NCBI GenBank assembly: GCA_937891135.1
Contig: CALAFB010000082.1
Location: forward strand, 96,156-160,155
From: an uncultured Elusimicrobium sp.
GTDB taxonomy: Bacteria; Elusimicrobiota; Elusimicrobia; Elusimicrobiales; Elusimicrobiaceae
Length of the DNA stretch: 64,000 nucleotides
Reading direction: 5' to 3'
Part shown: in pieces, positions 26,386 to 35,660 of the stretch
Numbering within the stretch: position 1 is the first letter of the stretch
Layout of the letters: each line of letters begins with the position of its first letter
Program-made: the position numbers and the translations under genes
The notes under the pieces: model-generated
What the model saw: only the letters and a program-made list of their open reading frames with translations
The model's database searches: none
What the model was told of the DNA's origin: nothing

Positions 26386-27672
26386 ATGTTAGACATTAAA
26401 CAAATTAGTGCAAATCCGGAAGAAATTAAAAGACGTTTATCGCTGCGCAAAAAAGAATTGACTGCGCAGATTGATGAGGTACTCTCGCAGTATGAAGCCT
26501 ACAAAAAAGTATTAGCCCGTGTGGAAGAATTACGTGCTAAACGTAACGAAATGTCCAAATCTATCGGCAAAATTAAAAAAGAACAAGGCGACGAGGCCGC
26601 CAAAGAAGCCATGGCTGCTGTGGGTAAATTAAAAGAAGAAATGACCGCATTGGAAGCCGAATTAGAACCTAAAAAAGCCGCAATTGATAATTTGCTGTTA
26701 AGTATTCCCAATTTACCGAATGAAAAAATTCCGGTTGGCCTTTCGGATGCCGATAACCCGGAAGTAGTGCCTTGTACTATTCCACTCCCGAAGTTTGATT
26801 TTACGCCGTTAGACCACCAGGCTGTCGGCGAAAAACTGGGCATTTTGGATTTTGAAGCCGCGGCTGCGTTGTCCGGCAGCCGTTTTGCGTTATTTAAAGG
26901 GGACGGAGCCCGTTTGGAACGTGCGATTATTGCGTTTATGTTAGACTTGCACGCTAAAAAAGGCTATACCGAAATTATGCCTCCTGTTATCGTCAACGAA
27001 AACATTTTAATAGGAACCGGGCAGTTGCCCAAATTCCGTGAAGATATGTATGAACTGACGGGAGAACCAAAACAATTTTTAGTGTCTACGGCTGAAATTC
27101 CGCTTACAAACTTAAACCGCGTGCGGACGGTGGACGAAGAAGAATTGCCGATTAAACTAACAGCCTATACGCCGTGTTTTCGCAAAGAGTCCGGTACGTA
27201 CGGCAAAGATACGCGCGGCCTCATCCGCAACCACCAGTTTGATAAGGTGGAGTTAGTAATGCTCTCTAAGCCGGAAAATTCGTACGAAATGTTAGAACAA
27301 ATGGTACTAGATGCGCAAGACGTGCTGAAAACTTTAGAAATCCCCTATCACGTCGTGGAACTGTGTAGCGGAGATATTGGATTTTCTTCCGCCAAAACGT
27401 ATGATATTGAAGTATGGATGCCGAGTGAAAACAAATTCCGTGAGATTTCTTCTTGTTCTAACTGTTTGGATTTCCAAGCTCGCCGTATGGGGCTGCGCTT
27501 TAAAAATGCACAAGGCAAATTGGAATATGTGCACACGTTAAACGGCAGCGGTTTGGCCGTCGGCCGTACGTTTGCCGCCATTTTGGAAAACTTCCAACAA
27601 AAAGACGGGTCCGTCATCATTCCAAAAGCCCTGCGTCCGTACTTTGGCAAAGACAAAATTGAGGTCAAATAA
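26386..27672 (+). CDS. serS: seryl-tRNA synthetase
   Basis: Charges tRNA-Ser with serine; 428 aa, normal length. The N-terminal tRNA-binding coiled coil covers about residues 25-105 (ARVEELRAKRNEMSKSIGK). Class II motif 2 is FRKESGTYGKDTRGLIRNHQF, and motif 3 is LNGSGLAVGRTFAAILENFQ. The start ATG 26386 follows AAGAGGAACTT; an in-frame upstream ATG is inside the previous gene. The stop overlaps the start of the TPR gene (TAATG). Confidence 0.98.
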   Translation: MLDIKQISANPEEIKRRLSLRKKELTAQIDEVLSQYEAYKKVLARVEELRAKRNEMSKSIGKIKKEQGDEAAKEAMAAVGKLKEEMTALEAELEPKKAAIDNLLLSIPNLPNEKIPVGLSDADNPEVVPCTIPLPKFDFTPLDHQAVGEKLGILDFEAAAALSGSRFALFKGDGARLERAIIAFMLDLHAKKGYTEIMPPVIVNENILIGTGQLPKFREDMYELTGEPKQFLVSTAEIPLTNLNRVRTVDEEELPIKLTAYTPCFRKESGTYGKDTRGLIRNHQFDKVELVMLSKPENSYEMLEQMVLDAQDVLKTLEIPYHVVELCSGDIGFSSAKTYDIEVWMPSENKFREISSCSNCLDFQARRMGLRFKNAQGKLEYVHTLNGSGLAVGRTFAAILENFQQKDGSVIIPKALRPYFGKDKIEVK

Positions 27673-28865
27673 TGCGTAAGTTGTTATGCGTGTTGGCGAC
27701 AGGTTGCTTCTTTGTATCTGCTTTAGTAGCCCCGGCGCGTGCCGAATTAACCCTTCCGCCGGATGTAATGGAGTATGCCACGGTGGGGATTAACGGCGTG
27801 TATAGTTTGGACTTTGATACTGCCCAACAAAATATCCAAAAGGTTTTTGACCAATACCCGGACCACCCGTTTGCCCATTTTGGTAACGCCATGATTGCCT
27901 GGAGCCGCTATGAGTACGAGTTTGAAACCAGCGACGATAACCAGCGCAAAGTATTTGAAAAAATACTGGATGATTCCATAGACGGTATCAAACGCTGGAT
28001 TAAAAAACATCCCAAGGATTCCAACGGCTATATGGGCATTGGCGCGCTGTACGGATTGCGTGCGCTGTTTAATATGCGTAACCGTAATTGGGTAACGTCT
28101 TATTTTGCAGGGCGCAAAGCTATTAGCAATTTGGAAAAATCGTTGGAGTTGGACTCTACCTATTACGATGCTTACTTTGGCTTAGGCATTTACCAGTATT
28201 TTGCAGGTACGCTTCCGTCTGTGATTAAAGTACTGGCGCGCATTGTGGCTATTAAAGGGAACCCGCAGCAGGGAGTTGCTTTCTTAAATTTAGCGCGCAC
28301 CAAAGCACACTTTACAGCGGATAGTGCGAAACTCATTTTAATTGAAGTGCAAAATACGCGCGGTAGTACGTTTTATGCACCCGAGAAATCGTTGGAATAT
28401 ATCCGGGAACTGAGGGCCAAATTTCCCACGAATCCACTTATGCACTATGTAGAAATTATTTGCTTGTATGAAACCGGTCAGTATGAGGATGTAACTACGC
28501 AAGCAAACGAATTTTTACAGTTAATTGGGAAAGATAAATTTTATAAAGACATTTACATCCCCCGGGCCTATACGGCTTTGGGAACTGTGCAAATGGCTCA
28601 AGGCAATTTTGAACAAGCCCGCGTGCTGTTTGAGGAAAGCAAGCAAAAAACCAGTACGCAAGCCCCTAGCCGTTGGGAGGTATGGAATGAACTTCGGTTG
28701 GGGCAAGTATATGATATACTTGGCCAGCGGGAAAAGGCCCAGGCCCAATATAAGTATGTACTTTCCTTTAAAGACAAGTGGGGCTTTGACGATTTGGCAA
28801 AAAGTTTACTTAAAAAACCTTACACCGTACCACCTGACGGCGTGGGTCCGCTGCCACCGTTGTAA
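27672..28865 (+). CDS. secreted TPR-repeat protein
   Basis: 397 aa with a signal peptide (cleavage near APARAELT). Several tetratricopeptide-like helical pairs are seen: FDTAQQNIQKVFDQYPDHPFAHFGNA, SNLEKSLELDSTYYDAYFGLGIYQY, YTALGTVQMAQGNFEQARVLFEE and LGQVYDILGQREKAQAQYKY. Probably a periplasmic scaffold; no specific partner is evident. Translationally coupled to serS, followed by a strong terminator. Confidence 0.85.
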   Translation: MRKLLCVLATGCFFVSALVAPARAELTLPPDVMEYATVGINGVYSLDFDTAQQNIQKVFDQYPDHPFAHFGNAMIAWSRYEYEFETSDDNQRKVFEKILDDSIDGIKRWIKKHPKDSNGYMGIGALYGLRALFNMRNRNWVTSYFAGRKAISNLEKSLELDSTYYDAYFGLGIYQYFAGTLPSVIKVLARIVAIKGNPQQGVAFLNLARTKAHFTADSAKLILIEVQNTRGSTFYAPEKSLEYIRELRAKFPTNPLMHYVEIICLYETGQYEDVTTQANEFLQLIGKDKFYKDIYIPRAYTALGTVQMAQGNFEQARVLFEESKQKTSTQAPSRWEVWNELRLGQVYDILGQREKAQAQYKYVLSFKDKWGFDDLAKSLLKKPYTVPPDGVGPLPPL

Positions 28866-28887
28866 AACTTATTATAACTATCCTAGC

Positions 28888-28917
28888 AACCCTCTTTTAA
28901 AAAGGGGGTTGTTTTTT
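28888..28917 (+). terminator. terminator after serS-TPR
   Basis: AACCCTCTTT/AAAGGGGGTT hairpin with a 3-nt loop followed by GTTTTTTA. Confidence 0.9.
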
Positions 28918-28974
28918 ATAAAACACTTTTATACAGTATAGATACCTAATGATAGGTAAGGAGATAAACAAAAC

Positions 28975-29568
28975 ATGAAGAAATTCGTAATTGCAGTATT
29001 AGCCGTGTTGTTTGTTGCCCCGGCCGCGATAGCGGAAGGATGGGGTGTGGGTGTAAAACTCGGTGCCGGTGAAAACGACCCGAAAACAATGAAAGAAGCC
29101 TTTGATTCCTTGGGTGGGGAGTTGGACAAAAATGCCGGATATTTCAACTTAGAAGTTTTACACGAGTGGGCCCTGAATGATGAAGCCAACAAAATTGGTG
29201 CCAAAGTCGGTTGGGATATGTATGGCGAAAACGAATACAAACGATTAGGTCAAAAGGCTACAGAAGAAACCTATTCCTTCCCGTTTACCGTTTATTACAA
29301 ACGCGATAACGGCGTAAAAAATCTTTCTTGGTTCGGCGGGGCGGGTGTAACCATTCTTCGTTCCAAAATAGAAGTTGGGGCTAATGATACAAGCAAAAAC
29401 AAGGTATTTCCGCATGTCGTAATCGGTGGGGAATACCGCTTTACTAAAGTATTCGCGCTCGGTTTAGAAGCCCGCTATAACTTTGCTGCCAAAGTGAAAA
29501 AGGACGGCATGGTGTTGTCTGACCGTACCGGATTTGGCGGTGCGTTAACGGGCCGTTTCTACTTCTAA
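28975..29568 (+). CDS. outer-membrane beta-barrel protein
   Basis: 197 aa with a signal peptide ending at APAAIAEG. Then repeated beta-strand segments (GWGVGVKLGAG, NKIGAKVGWDMYGE, SFPFTVYYKR, LSWFGGAGVTIL, PHVVIGGEYRFTKVFALGLEARYNF) and the terminal strand GALTGRFYF, whose last Phe is the usual BAM signal. AAGGAG is 10 nt before ATG. Single gene between two terminators. General OmpX/OMP-beta-barrel class; specific role unknown. Confidence 0.85.
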   Translation: MKKFVIAVLAVLFVAPAAIAEGWGVGVKLGAGENDPKTMKEAFDSLGGELDKNAGYFNLEVLHEWALNDEANKIGAKVGWDMYGENEYKRLGQKATEETYSFPFTVYYKRDNGVKNLSWFGGAGVTILRSKIEVGANDTSKNKVFPHVVIGGEYRFTKVFALGLEARYNFAAKVKKDGMVLSDRTGFGGALTGRFYF

Positions 29569-29588
29569 TTTGTTGTTTTAGAAGATTT

Positions 29589-29617
29589 ATCCCCCCGCTT
29601 GTTATAAGTGGGGGGAT
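29589..29617 (+). terminator. terminator after the beta-barrel gene
   Basis: ATCCCCCCGCTT/AAGTGGGGGGAT hairpin (one G.T pair), then TATTATTTTA. Confidence 0.75.
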
Positions 29618-29651
29618 TATTATTTTATGCCGATTATGATGCTTTTATAAC

Positions 29652-30224
29652 TTAATATGGCAAGGTGTATATCCTTGCTCGGTTTTTATATTTAGTGCCC
29701 CCCATAATTTTTTGACAATAAGCACCGTCTTCTCCGTCAAATGTTATGCCGTCAAGGTCTCGTTCGTAACAAATGATAGTATCTGACGGGAATAATCCAT
29801 CAGGCCGATTCAACCAATACACAAACCCAATGCCTGTATAAGGGCCGGCTATGCGTCCCATGAAAATAGCATTTCCATACGGACTAGTATACAATTGTAA
29901 AGACCATTCTTCATTAGAACGGATATCAGTTGAGCTATTTACCCATTTCTTATTTCCTGTCCAGCCTGTCAGTTCTACATCTAACTCATTAAACTGAGTA
30001 GCATATTTGCCGTTTTCTAAATAGTAGGTTTTTTGTGCTTGTGCTAATGCTTTAAGTACAGTAAATGCTTGTACAGCACGTGTTTTTTCCACGGCTTTTT
30101 GATATTGCGGCAGCGCGACGGCTGCCAAAATACCAATAATCAGTACAACAACTAAGAGTTCCAGTAATGTAAACCCCTTAGGACAATTTTGCATATAACC
30201 CTGCCGGGCGTTTTTTTGAATCAT
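29652..30224 (-). CDS. type IV pilin-like protein
   Basis: 190 aa from ATG 30224, chosen because MIQKNARQG is the usual leader start and GGAG lies 11 nt before it; the frame is open 26 codons further up. Leader MIQKNARQGYMQNCPKG resembles that of the pilin at 11306. Processing site GFTLLELL has Leu for Ile. The C-terminal domain contains YYLENGKYATQFNELDVELTG and Trp-rich strands (GNKKWVNSS, EEWSLQLYTSPYG). Structured leader copy 5 precedes it. Confidence 0.92.
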   Translation of the reverse strand: MIQKNARQGYMQNCPKGFTLLELLVVVLIIGILAAVALPQYQKAVEKTRAVQAFTVLKALAQAQKTYYLENGKYATQFNELDVELTGWTGNKKWVNSSTDIRSNEEWSLQLYTSPYGNAIFMGRIAGPYTGIGFVYWLNRPDGLFPSDTIICYERDLDGITFDGEDGAYCQKIMGGTKYKNRARIYTLPY

Positions 30225-30275
30225 ACTTGTACATTCTCCGTATTGGTTTTTCTTTTCTGTTTCGGAAAACGTACA

Positions 30276-30473
30276 TAAGAACGGCTGATATTTTTGAGTC
30301 AATAGAGATGCCCCATGTATAACAGCCGTAGTTTACCATAAAATGACAAACATTCGGTACTATATAAGCAAGGGATCAGCTTGCTCATACAGTACCTATT
30401 ATCGGCCGTTTTTGGATCTCTATTGAACTTGTTACCAAGCGCAAGCGTATTCTTCATACGCTTCCAAAAACAG
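30276..30473 (-). promoter_or_regulatory. structured leader RNA, copy 5 (pilin at 29652)
   Basis: P1 is a perfect 11-bp helix: TCAATAGAGAT (30299-30309) with ATCTCTATTGA (30416-30426). P2 is AACAGCCG (30321-30328) with CGGCCGTT (30403-30410), one G.U pair. The 5' hairpin GCGTAT/ATACGC has loop TCTTC (30445-30461), next to the box CCAAAAACAG. The terminator-like strand ACGGCT is at 30281-30286. The central hairpin is GGTACT..AGTACC with an inner AGCAAG/CTTGCT. Confidence 0.8.
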
Positions 30474-30489
30474 ATTTAAAAATTTTAGT

Positions 30490-30516
30490 TTACTGCCTTT
30501 TTATTCTACATAATTT
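30490..30516 (-). promoter_or_regulatory. conserved promoter block upstream of leader copy 5
   Basis: Third copy of the 27-bp block (AAATTATGTAGAAT on the transcript strand), 16 bp before the leader box. Confidence 0.55.
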
Positions 30517-30603
30517 TTTGCTAAATTGATATGTTGTGTTGTTGCGGGGCAGCCCGGTGGGCCGCTAGTGAGCCAGTAATATAAGAAACAGCTAAAAGGG
30601 AAG

Positions 30604-31950
30604 TTAATTTTCCGGCAGGGTTAAATTGCCGTCAGATAAGCAAATGGAATACCCATAGTATTTGTAATACTCAATGACACTATTTTTGGGCACTTCCAGT
30701 TTAGGGTTACGTTTTTTACGGGCTGTCATCACGTAGTAATAAGGAACGGTTTTCATGTGGTCCGTGCCGGAAGTGCGCACAAAATAACGGTATTGTTTTT
30801 TGGCTACCGGCATAAATACAACGCCTAAATTTTTTTGAAGTGTTTCTTCAGAGCAGTTCGTTTGGGTTTCCAGCATTTTTAATTCCGTGCGGGAAATTTC
30901 GGTATATCCTTTTTTTAATAAATTTTGAGCGCGTGTTTGGGCTTTTTGTTTTTGTTCCTGCGTTAAAGGCGCGGCTTCCCGCGGCAATAAGTATTCTTTT
31001 TTACCGGCTAATGCCTGGGTATACACATAAAATCCGCTTTCAGTAAGTGTAGTGTCTTGCGTAAAAATGTTGCGGTCTTGTTTGTCACGTAATTCAAAAA
31101 TATCTTTCTCCGGTACGTTTAATTGGCGGAAAACGGCAATCGCATCTTGTCCGATATTTTTTTCTAAGGTTTTAAATCCTTCTAAGGTTAACAAATCACG
31201 GGCAAAGTCTGTATTTTTATTTAAGGTAACAATCCATTTTTGTGCGTGGGGGCCATATTTATTTTTTAAATAATCTACACCGCGGCGTTGTTCGGCCTGA
31301 TGAATACGGGTAAATAATTGGCGTTTTTCATTTGTTAATTGCGTAACCGTCGGTGCAAGAGCATGACGTTGTTTCAACGCAGTTAAAATCTCTTCATCGG
31401 TAAAATAGTCCGGCTCTAAGCCGATAAGCCGTTGGCGTGCAATTAAATTGAGCGGCTCTACGGCGATAGCGGAACGGTAGGTTTGTGCGGCCCCCAATCT
31501 ATCTCCCTGATTTTCCAGAATCATCCCTTTGCCGATTAGTGAATTAACATTAGCCGTATTATATTCCAATGATTTAGCATACATATCTAACGCTTGTTTG
31601 TTTTGTTGCTGTTTGAGCGCAATATCCCCGAGCATAGAATAGGTATAGGATAAATACGGGTTAGAACGTTTCATATTTTTAAGAGCGGCTTCAAAATGTA
31701 TTTTCGCTTCTTCTAATTTTTCTTGCGTAAGTAATGCACCTGCTAAGGAAAGATGGGCATCTGTATTTTCTGAATCCATTTTCAAACATTGTTCAAAAAT
31801 TTTTTGTGCTTGTTGATATTGCCGGGCCGTGTACTGATTTTTACCTTCTTCCAAGCAAGCAGACAATGTTGCCGGGGTTGCCCATAACGGCCCTGGAACG
31901 AATAGGCTGCTTACTAATAAGACGCTAGAAAAAGGTTTTGAGAATAGCAT
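30604..31950 (-). CDS. secreted TPR-repeat protein
   Basis: 448 aa with a signal peptide (MLFSKPFSSVLLVSSLFVPG, cleavage near LWATPA). The N-terminal half has four or more TPR units: YTARQYQQAQKIFEQCLKMD, TDAHLSLAGALLTQEKLEEA, YSMLGDIALKQQQNKQALDM and SLIGKGMILENQGDRLGAAQ. The C-terminal half has no recognised family. Its 5' end overlaps the squalene-synthase-like gene by 26 bp, so it is the last gene of a coupled run of four. Confidence 0.82.
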   Translation of the reverse strand: MLFSKPFSSVLLVSSLFVPGPLWATPATLSACLEEGKNQYTARQYQQAQKIFEQCLKMDSENTDAHLSLAGALLTQEKLEEAKIHFEAALKNMKRSNPYLSYTYSMLGDIALKQQQNKQALDMYAKSLEYNTANVNSLIGKGMILENQGDRLGAAQTYRSAIAVEPLNLIARQRLIGLEPDYFTDEEILTALKQRHALAPTVTQLTNEKRQLFTRIHQAEQRRGVDYLKNKYGPHAQKWIVTLNKNTDFARDLLTLEGFKTLEKNIGQDAIAVFRQLNVPEKDIFELRDKQDRNIFTQDTTLTESGFYVYTQALAGKKEYLLPREAAPLTQEQKQKAQTRAQNLLKKGYTEISRTELKMLETQTNCSEETLQKNLGVVFMPVAKKQYRYFVRTSGTDHMKTVPYYYVMTARKKRNPKLEVPKNSVIEYYKYYGYSICLSDGNLTLPEN

Positions 31951-32785
31951 ATAGTACCGCTTTTGTTTTTTCCAGTTTGTTTAATTTAATTGGTTTTTTA
32001 AATGTAAAATTGGTTTTTTCTATTTTAACAAGATTCCGTTGGTAAATATATCCCATGATTCGGCAAGGCAGGATAGAGATCGGCCAAAACTCATCTAGAA
32101 GTTGGAAAGCACGTTGGTAATTTTCTTGTGCCCGTGATGCACACCGTTGAAACATGGTTTTTAGTACATTTGCACGGACACTCCCCAGTATTAGGGAGGT
32201 ATCCTGTAAGGTATGGTTTTTCCGATGTATTAGTAAAATTTCTTCGGCAGATAACTGGCACGGCAGATATACACGGCCTAATTTGGCATCTTCATATACA
32301 TCCCGTATGATATTGGTCAGTTGTACGGCGGTTCCTAGGGTTTGGGCTAATTCATCTGCTTTGGGCCCTTTAACCCCTAAAATATCCAATGTGGTTTTTC
32401 CGACAATTACCGCCACCCGGTAAATATACCAATCTAGCGGACCGAATAAATCTTCTTGGTTATCGGGCGCATAACTTTTATGTTGCAAATCAGCTTCCAT
32501 GCCCTCTAAAAGCAATCTAAACCGGTCTTCAGAAAGGTGAAAATGTTGTACGTCTTTTAAAAGCTGCTTTCCCAGTTTTGTACGAGGGGCCCTAATAAAT
32601 ACAAACTGTATTTCTTGGCGCAGGGCCTGCAATGCTTTTTGCGGATCGTCGGACGGTTCATCTACAATATCATCTGCCAAGCGGCAAAATTCGTAATAAT
32701 GGGCCAAAGCCTGGCGTTTGCGTCTACTTAAAAAAAGAAATGCCGGTCCAAAACTGGATTTTTTGTATGCCGCCAACTCGCTCAT
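31925..32785 (-). CDS. squalene/phytoene synthase family protein
   Basis: 286 aa trans-isoprenyl diphosphate synthase of the head-to-head type. The two Asp-rich motifs are visible: YEFCRLADDIVDE (about residues 31-43) and QLTNIIRDVYEDAKLGRVYLP (about 154-174). It condenses two prenyl diphosphates, typically two farnesyl diphosphates, to presqualene or squalene, or GGPP to phytoene. No hopene cyclase, HpnC/E or carotenoid gene is near, so the product is unknown. It overlaps the kinase gene upstream by 4 nt. Confidence 0.88.
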   Translation of the reverse strand: MSELAAYKKSSFGPAFLFLSRRKRQALAHYYEFCRLADDIVDEPSDDPQKALQALRQEIQFVFIRAPRTKLGKQLLKDVQHFHLSEDRFRLLLEGMEADLQHKSYAPDNQEDLFGPLDWYIYRVAVIVGKTTLDILGVKGPKADELAQTLGTAVQLTNIIRDVYEDAKLGRVYLPCQLSAEEILLIHRKNHTLQDTSLILGSVRANVLKTMFQRCASRAQENYQRAFQLLDEFWPISILPCRIMGYIYQRNLVKIEKTNFTFKKPIKLNKLEKTKAVLYAILKTFF

Positions 32786-33621
32786 TTTATTTTCTCCTGT
32801 TTATATAAATACGATAATGCAGCCCCGGTAGCCGTAGCATAAATGGCATTTTTGGGAATAATAAAATGAATTCCATGCATTTTATGCAACGCCTGGAATA
32901 CTTTTGCCGCTAAAGGGACTTGCGAAAGTGTGCCGGTTAAAATCACATCTTTCATGGATTCGTTACGGCAGGCAAATACAGCCATCATGCCAACGGTTTG
33001 AAACACCATATTAAGTACCCCTGCTGCTAAATCTGCAGGCTGCAATCCATCTTCCATTTTACCAAAGTTAGAGGCGGTCGTTTCTTTGGAAAGGGTAGAA
33101 ATGGCCCGGGGGGAAATATCCCCAATGTTTAAATCTACTTTATGCAGGGTTCCTTGTTCAGCCAAACGTACCACGGTATGAAACGATTTAACGCCGCATA
33201 GCTGGCTGCATAACCCTACTACCGTACCGCCGCCTACGCCGGACCCTCCAATATGGAAAATGCCTTTTTTACCGGCGCGTACAAATGCCGTTCCCGTCCC
33301 CATACTAACCACAAGCCCTTCTTTTTTACGAGAGAGAGCCAGCCCGCCTAGTCCGATTGCTTTAAATTCATCTACAAAAGAAGTAGGTATACCATAAATG
33401 TTTTGTTTAAAAAGAGCCGACCCCACCCCGGTTAAAATAATTTGTTTTACGTCTGTAAGGGCGAGATTGTTTTCGTTAATAAATTTGCCAAGAGCTCCGT
33501 AGGCACTTGTTAACGGGTCGGCTGCTTCTACTTTTAACATAGAAATCAATTTGGTTTGGGCGGTGTATCCTACAATTTTAGTCGTAGATCCGCCGACATC
33601 AATCCCAATAATCACGCTCAT
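32782..33621 (-). CDS. coaW: type II pantothenate kinase
   Basis: 279 aa ASKHA-fold kinase for the first step of coenzyme A synthesis. Phosphate-1 loop IGIDVGGSTTKIVG at the N-terminus, VVSMGTGTAFV (phosphate 2), HIGGSGVGGGTVVGL, and TASNFGKM, a stretch typical of CoaW/PanK-II enzymes. BadF-type ATPases share the fold but usually lack the last motif. Overlaps its neighbours on both sides by 4 nt. Confidence 0.83.
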   Translation of the reverse strand: MSVIIGIDVGGSTTKIVGYTAQTKLISMLKVEAADPLTSAYGALGKFINENNLALTDVKQIILTGVGSALFKQNIYGIPTSFVDEFKAIGLGGLALSRKKEGLVVSMGTGTAFVRAGKKGIFHIGGSGVGGGTVVGLCSQLCGVKSFHTVVRLAEQGTLHKVDLNIGDISPRAISTLSKETTASNFGKMEDGLQPADLAAGVLNMVFQTVGMMAVFACRNESMKDVILTGTLSQVPLAAKVFQALHKMHGIHFIIPKNAIYATATGAALSYLYKQEKIK

Positions 33622-35660
33622 TTTCCCTCCAGGCCGATAGATTTTAAGAACGGCTTGTTGTCTACCGGGCGGCCCAAGAAGTTTTGTACCAGTTTTTCTT
33701 CCTCTTCGCTGCCGCCTTTTTCTAAAATTTCACGGCGGAATTTTAAGCCGGTTTCCGGGTTGAAAATACCGTTTTTTTCAAACTCGCTAAAGAAATCTTC
33801 GGCAATTACTTCGGACCATAAATACCCATAATAACCCGCATCATAACCGCCCATAATATGCCCAAATGAGGCTTGCGGCCAGGTATTTTTGGTAAGCGGC
33901 AAGGCACGGATTTTCTGAGTTAGGTCAAAGTATAGTTTGGTGCTATCTGGTGTTTTGTCAGCGGTGTGTAAGGTCATATCGTACTGGGCAAAAAAGTTTT
34001 GGCGCAAATACGTACCGCCGGACCCAAAATTTTTGGCGGCAATCATTCGTTGAATTAACTCATCCGGCAACGGTTCTCCCGTTTTGTAATGTCGGCTGAT
34101 TTTTTTGAGCACAGTAGGATCCCAGGCCCAGCGTTCTAGTAATTGACTAGGGGCTTCTACAAAATCCCAACTGACGCTGGTGCCGCTAAAGGCCCGGTAT
34201 TTGGATTTTGTGAGGGCGTTATGTAACACGTGCCCAAATTCGTGGAACAAAGTTTCCACTTCCCCGTGTTTGAGTAAGGAAGGGTTTTGGGCAGAGGGTT
34301 TATTTAGGTTGGCTACGATGGCTACAAACGGCATTTGATACGTGCCGTTTTCTTTTTCAAATCCTTCCACCAGGTCAAAACAGGCGGCATGTTTATATTT
34401 CCCTTCCCGCGGGTATAAGTCCATATAAAAATATGCGATAGGAACCCCGGATTGTTTGTCTTTAATTAAAAATGCTTTTACATCTTCGTGCCAAGTAGGT
34501 ATAGTGGCCGGTTCAAACGTAATGCCAAATACGCCGCCGAATAAATCCAGCATGCCGTCAATTACTACTTGAGAGGGGAAATATTCTTTAATTTTTTCGC
34601 TGTCTAACTGTAAATTCTCTTTACGGTATTTGTTGGCCCAATAGCCCGATTCCCACGGATAAATGGTGCGAGATTTTTTGCCGGTTTTTTCATTTTTATA
34701 AGCAATAAGAAATTTATCTTCTGCTTTGCCCATGGGTTTTAGTTTCTTTTGTAAATCTTTTAAAAATCTCATTACGTTTTGCGGATTTTTGGCCATGCGG
34801 TCTTCCAATTTTAAATCCGCGTGGGTGGGATAGCCCAACAAATGGGCAATTTGGCGGCGCAAGGTAATGGTTTTTTCTAACAGTTCTACATTTTGTTCTC
34901 CGCCACGGCGATTGTATTTGTACTCTAGGGCTTTGCGGGATTCTTCGTCATCGGCATTGAGCATAAAAGGAACATAGTCCGGATAATCTAGCGTTACTAG
35001 GTAGTGCCCGTCTTCGGTTTTCTGCAATTTGCCGATGTAATCTTCTCCTAAGCCTTTTAATTGTTCTTGTGTCACGGTTAACGGGTCTTTGTATTCTTGG
35101 ATGTTTTTTTCAAACTGAATGATATAGCCGGCTTTTTCTTTGTTTAGGGTTTTAAATTTTTCTAAATCTTCATCATTCAAATCCATCCCGCTGTGTTTAA
35201 AACCGATAAGCATTTCTTTAACGAGTTTTGCTTCTACCGGGCCGAGTTGCGGATTCGTATCGGTATATTCCCGAATGGCTTTGTACACATCACGCCGGGT
35301 GGCTACGTCCACCATATATTGGCTGATTTGCAGTTGTAAATCGGTCATGGTATCACGGAAATTTTTGTCTGTAGAAACGTACGATAAAAAGCCGGACATT
35401 CCTAGCGCATCGCCGTATTTATCAAAGGCTTTTTCATAGCCTAAAATGGTGTTTTCAAAGGTGCGCTGTTCTTTGGGAATTGCAATTAACGCAGTAAGGT
35501 CTTTTTCCAGTTGGGCGCGGGCGGCCTGCTCGGCAGGGGCTAAATCTTCGGCCTTATAACTAAAGTGAAGAACTCCGTTCTTGTTAAACATATTTGGCAT
35601 AGCAAAGACCCCCGTGGTTAAAAAAAATAAAAAAGATATGAGTACAATTTTTTTCATCAT
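33618..35660 (-). CDS. M3 family metallopeptidase (Dcp/oligopeptidase A type), exported
   Basis: About 680 aa zinc peptidase. The signal peptide MMKKIVLISFLFFLTTGVFA indicates export to the periplasm, as for peptidyl-dipeptidases of this group. Zinc motif HEFGH lies in VETLFHEFGHVLHNAL with the third ligand Glu in DFVEAPSQLLERW. It cleaves short peptides. The start at 35660 is preferred over 35666 because TGC TATGAT (35667-35675) lies exactly 6 nt before it and no ribosome-binding site exists. It begins the coupled run M3 - coaW - squalene synthase - TPR, 42 bp after the pilin stop. Confidence 0.9.
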   Translation of the reverse strand: MMKKIVLISFLFFLTTGVFAMPNMFNKNGVLHFSYKAEDLAPAEQAARAQLEKDLTALIAIPKEQRTFENTILGYEKAFDKYGDALGMSGFLSYVSTDKNFRDTMTDLQLQISQYMVDVATRRDVYKAIREYTDTNPQLGPVEAKLVKEMLIGFKHSGMDLNDEDLEKFKTLNKEKAGYIIQFEKNIQEYKDPLTVTQEQLKGLGEDYIGKLQKTEDGHYLVTLDYPDYVPFMLNADDEESRKALEYKYNRRGGEQNVELLEKTITLRRQIAHLLGYPTHADLKLEDRMAKNPQNVMRFLKDLQKKLKPMGKAEDKFLIAYKNEKTGKKSRTIYPWESGYWANKYRKENLQLDSEKIKEYFPSQVVIDGMLDLFGGVFGITFEPATIPTWHEDVKAFLIKDKQSGVPIAYFYMDLYPREGKYKHAACFDLVEGFEKENGTYQMPFVAIVANLNKPSAQNPSLLKHGEVETLFHEFGHVLHNALTKSKYRAFSGTSVSWDFVEAPSQLLERWAWDPTVLKKISRHYKTGEPLPDELIQRMIAAKNFGSGGTYLRQNFFAQYDMTLHTADKTPDSTKLYFDLTQKIRALPLTKNTWPQASFGHIMGGYDAGYYGYLWSEVIAEDFFSEFEKNGIFNPETGLKFRREILEKGGSEEEEKLVQNFLGRPVDNKPFLKSIGLEGK

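Noticed and set aside
30530..30600. GC-rich inverted repeat after the TPR gene as its terminator
   Set aside because: A weak GCCC/GGGC repeat exists, but no T-run follows on the minus strand.
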